Shown here in pieces: positions 1 through 5,962 of a stretch of 5,962 nt of DNA. The DNA comes from Gammaproteobacteria bacterium (lineage in GTDB: Bacteria; Pseudomonadota; Gammaproteobacteria; Xanthomonadales; Xanthomonadaceae). Where the stretch lies: NCBI GenBank assembly GCA_026398715.1, contig JAPLSI010000087.1, positions 1-5,962 of the forward strand, read 5' to 3'. The first letter of the stretch is position 1. Each line of letters begins with the position of its first letter. The position numbers and the translations under genes are program-made. The notes under the pieces were generated by a model. The model saw only the letters and a list, made by a program, of their open reading frames with translations. It made no database searches and was not told the origin of the DNA.

Positions 1-408
1 ATCGCTCGCGGCGACTTCATCACGCCACCCGGCGCGAGCGCCTGGGACAAGCTGCGGGTCGCCGCTGCCATTTCGCCGCGATCGAAGGACCTGGCCCGGC
101 TCGAGCGTGAACTCACCGCCGCCAGTCGCAAGTGCTTCGACCAGGCACTGGACCAGGGTCAATTGAAGCGCGCGCAGTCGTGCCTGGAAGCCTACGTCGT
201 GCAGGAGGCTTCGCCCGAAGCGGACCAGGCGCGGCGCCGCATGGCGGAGCGATGGCTCGCTTATGCGGACGAGCGCATTGGCGCGAGTGACTTCAACGAG
301 GCGGAAGCCGCGCTGGAGCGCGTGCGGCAGTGGCAACCGTCCCATCCGGGCCTGGCCGGCGCCACGAAGCGCTTGCGCACGGCGCGCGGCGCACGTCCGC
401 AGCGCTAG
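1..408 (+). CDS. C-terminal part of a TPR-like helical-repeat protein, 5' end outside window
   Basis: The frame is open from the first base to a TAG at 406-408, giving 135 residues of the C-terminus of a longer protein. The sequence is rich in Ala, Arg, Glu and Leu and falls into about three helix-pair units of 35-45 residues. One has the pattern GDFITPPGASAWDKLRVAAAI, another centres on DQGQLKRAQSCLEAYV, and the last on SDFNEAEAALERVRQWQP. The alternation of small residues in helix A, acidic-aromatic turns and a Pro-ended helix B is typical of tetratricopeptide repeats. No membrane segment or catalytic motif is present in the visible part. Similar repeat tails occur, from memory, in envelope-associated or kinase-linked proteins of Xanthomonadaceae, but the function cannot be named from this fragment. 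An internal ATG at 163 is not the start, because the repeat pattern continues upstream of it. The gene converges with the glycosyltransferase on the other strand. Confidence 0.75.
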   Translation: MARGDFITPPGASAWDKLRVAAAISPRSKDLARLERELTAASRKCFDQALDQGQLKRAQSCLEAYVVQEASPEADQARRRMAERWLAYADERIGASDFNEAEAALERVRQWQPSHPGLAGATKRLRTARGARPQR

Positions 409-411
409 CGG

Positions 412-2457
412 CTAGTCCGCGGCGCCGTCCATCCGCGGCGGAAGGTTGGCGATCCATTCCTTCAATGCGCGGCGCGCCGTCTCGCGCGAAAAATACGTGC
501 GTGTGTTGGCGAGCCCGCCTTCGCGCAAAGTGTTCCACAAGGCTTCGTCGCCGTACAGGCGAACCACGGCGTCGGCGAAGTCGGCCGCCGCGTCGGCTTC
601 CAGCACATCCTGGCCGTCCACCAGGAACATCCCTTCCGCAGCGCATCGGGTCGCCACGACCGGCAAACCGCGCGACAAGGCCTGGTTGATCTTGCCCTTG
701 ATGCCCGCGCCGTAGCGCAGCGGCGCCAGGCTGATCCGCGTCTGGTCGAGCAAGGGGTCGAGGTCGGGCACATGACCGCGAACTTCCACGCCGGGGATGG
801 AGGCCAGGCCGGTGATGGTTTCCGGTGCATCTGCGCCTACCAGGTGCAGCCTGACTTCGGGCAGGCGCGAGTGGATGAGGGGAAAGATCTCCCGCGCCAG
901 CCAGAGCGCCGCGTCCACGTTGGGCGGGTGTCGGAAGCTGCCGACGAAAACCAGATCGCGTCGCGAGTCGAAGCCTGGCGTGTGTTCGGTGCAGCGGTGG
1001 ATGTTGGACACGATGCCGACCTGGCACTCGGGTGCGATGGTCGCCAGCAGGTCGCGCTCGACCGCGCTGACCACCCAGGTCAGGTCGGACTTGCGGATCA
1101 GCCCCAACTCGTTGGCCAGCGTGCGCGCCGCAGTGACGCGCGCGGCGGGATTGTCCGACTGCGCGGCCTCGCGTTGTTCGCGCAGGAAATGCAGGTCCAC
1201 CGTGTCGAATACAACCTGCGCTTGCGGTGCGAGTTCGCGCAGCATGGGCAGCAGGGGCTTCAGCACGTAGTGGCGCGAAACGATGACGGCATCGAATCGG
1301 CCACCATGCACGCCCAGCCAGGTCGGCAGGTAGCCGACCCATGGCTGCCACCACACTTCCACGCCCAATTGCTGCAGCGCCTCGGTGTATTTTCCGTCGT
1401 GGGTGATGTTCTGGCAGAAGAACACCACCGAACATCCTTCCTCCACCAGCAGCGCAAGCATCTCGAGCATGCGCAGCGATCCGGAGTCGCGATCGGGCGT
1501 GGGCGTGTACGAATCGATCACCAGTACCCGCCGACCGCAGCGGTGGATGGACGCAAGCACGGCGGCCTGGTCGCCGGTATCGCTGGGTTCGGGATCGGCA
1601 GGCTGCGCCGGCAGGCGCGCGGCCCAGCGATCACGGAACTTGCCTTCGTTCACCAACTGGTAGGCCTTGATGCCCGTGCGCGTATCGGTGCCCGAACTCG
1701 CGCCCTCCAGGTGCACCACGACCGACGCCGGCTGGAAGCGCACGCGCAGTCCGCGTTCGCGCACGCGCATCGCCAAGTCGGTGTCTTCGTAATAGGCCGG
1801 GGCGTAGTGCGGATCGAATCCGCCGAGTTCGGTGAACAGGGACGTCGGCACCATGATCGCCGCCAGTGCATCCAGCCAGCCCGGCTGCACGAGAGTGTCA
1901 TTGTTGAGGAACACGACGAACTCGCCGCGCGCGAGCGCCGCCCCGGCGTTGCAGGTGCCGATGAAGCCGAGATTTTCCGGGTTGCGCCGATAGCGGAGGC
2001 CTTCGATGCCTGGCAGCACGTCGCCCGATTCATCCGGCGACGCATCGTCCATGACGATCACCTCGAAGCTCGCTGCATCGCTGCTCAGCGCCAGCGACTT
2101 CAGGCAGCGCAAGGTCAGGGCCAACTGGCCGTGCACGGGCACGACGATGCTGGCGCGCGGACTGGCTGCCCGGAAGAACCGGACATCCGCGGCTTGCACC
2201 GCGTCCCGGTACAGCAGCAGCGGGTAGGGCTGCCTGCGCGGCGGGAAAAGACGCTTGGCCACGATCCGCAGCGTCGGCACGAGACCCCGCAACTTCAGGC
2301 TGTTGATGCCCCGGTGCGACAGGGAGCTCAGTTCGCTGTAGCGGTATTCGAGCAACAGGCGCTGCCGGAACAGCCAATGCCGCCACGAGTGCAGCGGCGG
2401 CTCGGGCCGCGCGCCTCGCCTGGGCCTGGGCGTGTCCTTCGGATTTGCATTCATCAT
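412..2457 (-). CDS. Two-domain glycosyltransferase (GT2 + GT4) with apparently shortened GT2 domain
   Basis: A 681-residue cytoplasmic protein that probably transfers sugars from nucleotide-sugar donors during lipopolysaccharide or other surface-glycan assembly. After a basic N-terminal region (about 1-100), a GT2 domain spans roughly 102-280: SIVVPVHG at 103-110, MDDAS at 136-140, NLGF at 162-165, the DXD-like metal site NND at 185-187, and AYYEDTDLA at 221-229 with the presumed catalytic ED at 224-225. A GT4 domain follows from about 308: VLVIDSYTPTPDRDSGSLRM near the front, FVGSFRHPPNVDAA at 504-517, and a donor-site segment GAGIKGKINQALSRGLPVVAT at 583-603, where Q592 stands in place of the usual second Glu of the EX7E motif, as in some relatives I recall. 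Between W194-LDAL and MVP (202-204) about 60 residues usual in GT2 relatives are missing, so domain 1 may be inactive. Start: tandem ATGs at 2457 and 2454, with no clear Shine-Dalgarno. The acceptor and sugar are unknown. Confidence 0.88.
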   Translation of the reverse strand: MMNANPKDTPRPRRGARPEPPLHSWRHWLFRQRLLLEYRYSELSSLSHRGINSLKLRGLVPTLRIVAKRLFPPRRQPYPLLLYRDAVQAADVRFFRAASPRASIVVPVHGQLALTLRCLKSLALSSDAASFEVIVMDDASPDESGDVLPGIEGLRYRRNPENLGFIGTCNAGAALARGEFVVFLNNDTLVQPGWLDALAAIMVPTSLFTELGGFDPHYAPAYYEDTDLAMRVRERGLRVRFQPASVVVHLEGASSGTDTRTGIKAYQLVNEGKFRDRWAARLPAQPADPEPSDTGDQAAVLASIHRCGRRVLVIDSYTPTPDRDSGSLRMLEMLALLVEEGCSVVFFCQNITHDGKYTEALQQLGVEVWWQPWVGYLPTWLGVHGGRFDAVIVSRHYVLKPLLPMLRELAPQAQVVFDTVDLHFLREQREAAQSDNPAARVTAARTLANELGLIRKSDLTWVVSAVERDLLATIAPECQVGIVSNIHRCTEHTPGFDSRRDLVFVGSFRHPPNVDAALWLAREIFPLIHSRLPEVRLHLVGADAPETITGLASIPGVEVRGHVPDLDPLLDQTRISLAPLRYGAGIKGKINQALSRGLPVVATRCAAEGMFLVDGQDVLEADAAADFADAVVRLYGDEALWNTLREGGLANTRTYFSRETARRALKEWIANLPPRMDGAAD

Positions 2458-2562
2458 CTGGGGTTCGATGGTCCCGGCTTGCGCCTGATAAACTGGCGAA
2501 AACCGGAATTATCCCTGTCCTTGAGCAAATCCGCTTCCCTATCTGATTCAGGTACCCCGGGC
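2458..2562. promoter_or_regulatory. Divergent intergenic region with candidate promoters for both flanking genes
   Basis: This 105-bp region separates the divergently transcribed glycosyltransferase and mrcB and is visibly more AT-rich in its centre than the genes. On the + strand GATAAA at 2487-2492 matches the TATAAT consensus at four of six positions and could drive mrcB, with a start near 2499. On the - strand GATAAT, read from 2513 down to 2508, matches five of six and could drive the glycosyltransferase, with a start near 2501. No convincing -35 hexamer is seen at 16-18 bp from either, so the assignments are tentative. If both are real, the two transcription starts nearly coincide and RNA polymerase would compete for the site. 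Confidence 0.35.
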
Positions 2563-4881
2563 ATGGCCCCCTGGAAGCGCTGGCTGCTGCGCGCCGTGCT
2601 GGCCGGCTCCGGCCTTTTCCTCGGCCTGGCGGTGCCTTACGTCTGGTACCTGGACAAGCAGGTCCGCACCGAATTCGCCCAATTGCAGTGGCAGGTGCCG
2701 ACGCGCGTGTATGCCCGGCCGCTGTTGCTGAAGCCTGGCGTCCGGCTGGATGCCGCCGCGCTGGAGCTCGAACTGGCCGCAGCGACCTATCGCAACGACG
2801 GCGTCGGTCAGCTCCCGGGTACCTACTCCCACAAGGGCAACCGATTCCAGATCGGCACGCGCGCCTTCATCGACATGGACGGCCCGGTGCCGGAGCGGCG
2901 CCTGGACGTGGCGCTGGCCGGTGGACGCGTCGCCCAGTTGCGCGACGGACGTACCCGCAAGCGGCTCGACAGCGCTCGCGTCGATCCCGCGCGCATCGCG
3001 ACCCTGTACGGAATAGACGAGGAAGAACGCCGCCTGGTCCGCATGGAAGAAGTGCCCGCGCTTTTCATCACCGGCCTGCAGGCGGTGGAAGATCGCAACT
3101 TCAAGAACCACCACGGCATCGATCCCTGGGGCGTGGCGCGCGCGATCTGGGTGAACATGCGCGAGGCGGGCTTCGAACAAGGCGCCAGCACGCTCACCCA
3201 GCAGATGGTGCGCAGCCTGTTCCTCAGCAACACCAAGACGGTGACGCGCAAGGTGCGCGAGGCCCTGTACGCATTGATCATCGAGGCGCGCTTCGACAAG
3301 CGCAGCATCATGGAGGCCTACCTCAACCAGGTGTACCTGGGGCAACAGGGCAAGCAGTCCATCCGCGGCGTGGGCGCGGGTGCGGAATTCTGGTTCGGCC
3401 GCGAACTGTCCACCTTGCGCACCGAAGACATCGCGCTGCTGATCGGCGTCATCCAGGGTCCGGGCTTCTGGGATCCGCGACGGTTCCCCGAGCGTGCGCT
3501 GAAGCGTCGCGCGGTCGTACTCGATGTGTTCGTCGAAACCGGATTGATCAGCCCCGAGGAAGCGACGCGCGCCAAGGCCTCGCCGCTGGGCGTCAGCACC
3601 AAGCCCGGCGTTGCGCGCAACAACGCGCCTGCCTTCCTTGACCTGGTTCGTCGCCAGCTTGCGCGCGACTATCCGGCCGATGCGTTGCGCGGCGCGGGCC
3701 TGTCGGTGATGAGCACGCTGGCGCCGTCGGTGCAGACACTGAGCGAACGTTCGGTCGCCGCGACCCTGCCCAAGGTCGAGCGCAAGCAAGGCCCGGCCTT
3801 GCAGGCGGGCATGGTGGTGACCGACACCCATACCGGCGAAGTGCTGGCGGTGGTCGGCAACCGCAAGACCAACGATCCGGGGTTCAATCGCGCCATCGAG
3901 GCGCAGCGACCGGTCGGTTCCCTGCTGAAGCCTTTCGTGTACCTGCTCGCCCTGGCGCAGCCGGATCGTTATTCCCTGGCCAGTTGGGTGGACGACAGTC
4001 CGGTGGAAGTGACCCAGCCCAACGGCAAGCCCTGGCGCCCGAAGAATTCGGATGGCAAGTCGCACGGCACCGTGACCCTGACTTCGGCGCTGGCGCGGTC
4101 CTACAACCAGGCGACGGTGCGGGTCGGCATGGAAGTGGGCCCGGACCGACTCGCGGAATTGATGAAGGTATTGGGCGGCCTCAAGGCAAAACCGAATCCT
4201 TCGCTGATATTGGGCTCGGTGGACCTGTCGGTTTTCTCGATGACGCAGATGTACCAGTTCCTCGCGTCGGGCGGCCGCATCCAGCCCTTGCGCGCGGTGC
4301 GCGGCGTGCTCGACACGCAGGGCAAGGCGATCAGCCGTTACGACGACAAGACCGATCCGGCGCAGGAAGGCGACGCCATCGCGGCGCGACTGGTCACGTT
4401 GGCCCTGCAATCTGCCGTGACCAACGGTACCGGCAGTCCGCTGCTGCGTGACGGCCTGGGCCCGCTGCAATCGGCCGGCAAGACCGGCACCAGCAACGAC
4501 AGCCGCGACAGCTGGTTTGCCGGCTACACCGGCGACCACCTTGCCGTGGTGTGGGTTGGCAACGACAAGAACGAACCGACCGGGTTGTACGGCGCCACGG
4601 GCGCGATGCGGGTATGGTCGGGACTGTTCACCAAACTTCCCACCGAACCCCTGCGCGTAACCGGGCAGGGCATCGAGTGGGCCTGGCTGGACGGCGCGGA
4701 ATACGCGACGACCGAAGCCGATTGCCCGGGCGCCCGTCGCGCGGCATTCGTTTCCGGATACCTGCCGACCGAACACAAGACCTGCCAGCAAAGCAGCTGG
4801 CTGGACTGGTTCCATCTGGGTGGCGACGGCGAACAGCCGGCAACGCCCGAAGCGCCGCCGGCGCAGGAGAATCTGCAGTGA
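2563..4881 (+). CDS. mrcB: Penicillin-binding protein 1b, bifunctional glycosyltransferase/transpeptidase
   Basis: A class A PBP of 772 residues that polymerises lipid II into glycan strands and cross-links stem peptides on the periplasmic face of the inner membrane. In order: a short cytoplasmic tail, one membrane anchor (about 7-29), a UB2H regulatory region (about 43-130, opening WQVPTRVYARPL), a GT51 domain (about 150-330) with EDRNF carrying catalytic Glu176 and GASTLTQQM at 208-215, and a transpeptidase domain (about 415-700). The latter has SLLK with nucleophile Ser453 and Lys456, SYN at 513-515 and KTGT at 640-643. The tail holds Cys721 and Cys741 and ends Pro-rich. Length fits the roughly 770-residue Pseudomonas type rather than the longer E. 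coli protein. The ATG at 2563 was chosen because it sits just before the basic/hydrophobic anchor; AGG at 2550-2552 is a weak, somewhat distant ribosome site. TTG at 2521 would add 14 residues and cannot be excluded. First gene of an apparent operon with the lipoprotein and helicase. Confidence 0.96.
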   Translation: MAPWKRWLLRAVLAGSGLFLGLAVPYVWYLDKQVRTEFAQLQWQVPTRVYARPLLLKPGVRLDAAALELELAAATYRNDGVGQLPGTYSHKGNRFQIGTRAFIDMDGPVPERRLDVALAGGRVAQLRDGRTRKRLDSARVDPARIATLYGIDEEERRLVRMEEVPALFITGLQAVEDRNFKNHHGIDPWGVARAIWVNMREAGFEQGASTLTQQMVRSLFLSNTKTVTRKVREALYALIIEARFDKRSIMEAYLNQVYLGQQGKQSIRGVGAGAEFWFGRELSTLRTEDIALLIGVIQGPGFWDPRRFPERALKRRAVVLDVFVETGLISPEEATRAKASPLGVSTKPGVARNNAPAFLDLVRRQLARDYPADALRGAGLSVMSTLAPSVQTLSERSVAATLPKVERKQGPALQAGMVVTDTHTGEVLAVVGNRKTNDPGFNRAIEAQRPVGSLLKPFVYLLALAQPDRYSLASWVDDSPVEVTQPNGKPWRPKNSDGKSHGTVTLTSALARSYNQATVRVGMEVGPDRLAELMKVLGGLKAKPNPSLILGSVDLSVFSMTQMYQFLASGGRIQPLRAVRGVLDTQGKAISRYDDKTDPAQEGDAIAARLVTLALQSAVTNGTGSPLLRDGLGPLQSAGKTGTSNDSRDSWFAGYTGDHLAVVWVGNDKNEPTGLYGATGAMRVWSGLFTKLPTEPLRVTGQGIEWAWLDGAEYATTEADCPGARRAAFVSGYLPTEHKTCQQSSWLDWFHLGGDGEQPATPEAPPAQENLQ
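4865..4870 (+). promoter_or_regulatory. Strong Shine-Dalgarno that fixes the GTG start of the lipoprotein gene
   Basis: AGGAGA lies inside the last codons of mrcB, 7 nt before the GTG at 4878. It is the best ribosome-binding match in the window. It supports the GTG start that overlaps the mrcB stop codon in the arrangement GTGA, and so suggests translational coupling. Confidence 0.75.
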
Positions 4882-5456
4882 CCGCTTGCGATTTCGGCGC
4901 CAACGTCGCGACGCGCGGGACCCGCCTGCGTTGGACGCGCCTGGCTGCCTGCGCCTGCTTCGCGCTGATGGGCCTGGTCGGTTGCACGGGCAGCACCAGT
5001 TCGGGACGGGCGGAACCGGGTGCGGTCATCCGACCTGGCAGCGGCGCCAACCTGCTGCAACAAGTGCGCACGGCCGGCCAGATGGGCGACGAGCTCGACG
5101 TGCAGCCGCTGCGCGACCCGCGCGTGGAAGACATTCGCGCCAGCGCCACCCAGGCCGAGGCGCGCGGCGATTATGCGGGTGCGGGCAGGTTGCTTGACCA
5201 GGCCGCCGTACTGACGCCGGACGATCCCGACCTGCTGCAGTGGCAAGCCGAACTGGCGCTGGTCGCACGCGACTGGAACCAGGCCGAACAACTGGCGACG
5301 CGGTCCTTCGACAAGGGTCCGAAACTGGGCGGCCTGTGCCGTCGCAACTGGACCACGCTGCAACTTGCCGCCGAAGCGCGTGGCAATGCGGCGGTAGCCA
5401 CGCAAGCGCAGCAGCGCGTTGCCGGTTGCACGGTCGCGCCGCCGATCCGGATGTAG
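4878..5456 (+). CDS. TPR outer-membrane lipoprotein, candidate PBP1b activator (LpoP-like)
   Basis: A 192-residue predicted lipoprotein. The GTG start overlaps the mrcB TGA and has a good AGGAGA site 7 nt upstream. An Arg-rich n-region (RLRWTR) is followed by a hydrophobic stretch and the lipobox LVGC, lipidated at Cys36. Thr at +2 (no Asp) predicts export to the outer membrane. After a low-complexity Gly/Ser/Pro linker (37-80) come two TPR-like helix pairs, about 84-117 (RGDYAGAGRLLDQAAVLTP) and 118-151 (ARDWNQAEQLATRSFDKGP), then a capping helical segment with Cys154 and Cys184, which could form a disulfide. From established work, Pseudomonas PBP1b needs a TPR lipoprotein, LpoP, unrelated in sequence to LpoB. 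The coupling to mrcB, the lipoprotein signal and the TPRs fit such a role. The function is inferred from context, and another envelope scaffold role is possible. Its stop codon lies 2 bp before the helicase start. Confidence 0.9.
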   Translation: MTACDFGANVATRGTRLRWTRLAACACFALMGLVGCTGSTSSGRAEPGAVIRPGSGANLLQQVRTAGQMGDELDVQPLRDPRVEDIRASATQAEARGDYAGAGRLLDQAAVLTPDDPDLLQWQAELALVARDWNQAEQLATRSFDKGPKLGGLCRRNWTTLQLAAEARGNAAVATQAQQRVAGCTVAPPIRM

Positions 5457-5458
5457 CG

Positions 5459-5962
5459 ATGTCCGACCTGTCGGATCGCACCCGCGCGGCATTGGCGGCC
5501 GACGGCCCGCTTGCAGAGAAACTGTCGGGCTACGTCGTGCGCGCGGCACAAGGCGCACTGGCCGAATCGGTGGCCGACGCCATCGATGCGCGCGCCACGC
5601 TGATTGCCGAAGCCGGCACCGGCACCGGCAAGACCTATGCCTACCTGGTGCCTGCTTTGCTGTCGGGCCAGCGGGTCATCATCTCGACCGGAACGCGCGC
5701 GCTACAGGACCAGCTCTATCATCGCGACCTGCCGCGCGTGCGCGCCGCGCTGGGCGCCAGCGTGAAGATGGCTTTGCTCAAGGGCCGGTCCAATTACCTG
5801 TGCCTGTATCGCATGGAACAGGCCAAGGGCGAGCGCTTCGCAAGCCGTGACGTGGTGGCATCGTTCCAGCGCGTGGTCGCCTGGAGCGGCCGCACGCAAC
5901 GCGGCGACCTGGCTGAATTGCCGGAACTGCCCGACGACAGTCCGTTGCTGCCGCAGGTCACG
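5459..5962 (+). CDS. yoaA: YoaA/DinG-family ATP-dependent DNA helicase, N-terminal part (cut by window end)
   Basis: The first 168 residues of an XPD-like superfamily 2 helicase, expected to unwind DNA 5'-3' in damage tolerance; E. coli YoaA works with the clamp-loader chi subunit HolC. Visible are a Q-motif-like RAAQ (28-31), Walker A AGTGTGKT (52-59, Lys58), motif Ia-type IISTGTRALQDQLYHRDLP (74-92) and ALLKGRSNYLC (105-115). The last two closely match E. coli YoaA as I recall it, and favour YoaA over DinG. Cys115 corresponds to the first iron-sulfur ligand of this family; the other three Cys should lie just past the window edge, since the visible end (LLPQVT) aligns with the segment before them. 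The ATG at 5459 follows the lipoprotein stop by 2 bp with no clear ribosome site, so translation is probably coupled. It shares the apparent mrcB transcription unit. Confidence 0.92.
   Translation, partial: MSDLSDRTRAALAADGPLAEKLSGYVVRAAQGALAESVADAIDARATLIAEAGTGTGKTYAYLVPALLSGQRVIISTGTRALQDQLYHRDLPRVRAALGASVKMALLKGRSNYLCLYRMEQAKGERFASRDVVASFQRVVAWSGRTQRGDLAELPELPDDSPLLPQVT

Noticed and set aside
397..411. CCGC...GCGG inverted repeat around the convergent stops as a possible bidirectional terminator
   Set aside because: The stem has only 4 bp with a 7-nt loop and no T-run on either side, too weak to call in DNA this GC-rich.
293..1435. A 380-codon - strand open frame overlapping the glycosyltransferase gene in another frame
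   Set aside because: Its composition is Arg/Ala/Gly-rich with no domain, and the overlapped GT4 domain in the other frame has clear family motifs.
2551..2561. GGTACCCCGGG resembles a KpnI-SmaI cloning polylinker
   Set aside because: It differs from the usual vector order of bases and has no other polylinker sites around it. It is contiguous with genomic-looking sequence, so vector carry-over is unlikely.
772..2562. A long open + frame running through the glycosyltransferase region and continuous with mrcB, which would give a 1369-residue protein
   Set aside because: The upstream part is antisense to a clearly homologous glycosyltransferase and its translation is low-complexity His/Gln/Arg-rich with no domain. 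It stays open because of high-GC codon usage. PBP1b begins at its membrane anchor near 2563.
2548..4815. A 755-codon open frame antisense to mrcB
   Set aside because: It lies opposite a fully motif-validated PBP1b, and its translation is His/Arg/Gln/Ala-rich without recognisable motifs. This is a typical third-position-GC shadow.
4524..5558. A 344-codon open frame antisense to the lipoprotein and the start of the helicase
   Set aside because: The sense-strand genes have a ribosome site, lipobox, TPRs and Walker A. The antisense translation has no recognisable feature.

Overview
This is a GC-rich, gene-dense chromosomal window with almost no intergenic space. Gene order and protein style suggest a gammaproteobacterium of the Xanthomonadaceae/Lysobacteraceae type (Lysobacter, Luteimonas, Xanthomonas and relatives). 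That assignment rests on remembered family resemblance, not on a search. No tRNA, rRNA, insertion sequence, prophage, CRISPR array or long repeat is visible.

Layout: (1) Positions 1-408 (+) hold the 3' end of a helical-repeat (TPR-like) protein of unknown function. (2) Positions 412-2457 (-) hold a two-domain glycosyltransferase, GT2 (GT-A fold) followed by GT4 (GT-B fold), probably acting on a surface polysaccharide. It converges on the first gene with only 3 bp between the stop codons. (3) Positions 2458-2562 are a divergent intergenic region with candidate -10 elements on both strands. (4) Positions 2563-4881 (+) encode the bifunctional peptidoglycan synthase PBP1b (mrcB), with all catalytic motifs intact. 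(5) Positions 4878-5456 (+) encode a small TPR lipoprotein that overlaps the mrcB stop codon. (6) From 5459 (+) to the window edge is the N-terminal part of a YoaA/DinG-family helicase.

Genes 4-6 look like one transcription unit: a GTGA stop/start overlap, then a 2-bp gap. The lipoprotein is the most interesting gene for function. By position, predicted outer-membrane anchoring and TPR content it is a candidate PBP1b activator of the LpoP type described in Pseudomonas, which would do the job LpoB does in enteric bacteria. PBP1b carries the UB2H region to which such activators are known to bind in E. coli.

The most striking oddity is in the glycosyltransferase. Its GT2 domain appears to lack about 60 residues between the metal-binding NND motif and the conserved segment leading to the ED motif, yet the reading frame is preserved. 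This may be a real in-frame deletion that disables the first domain, or an assembly collapse. I see no wholly new system here; the rest is conserved housekeeping and cell-envelope content.
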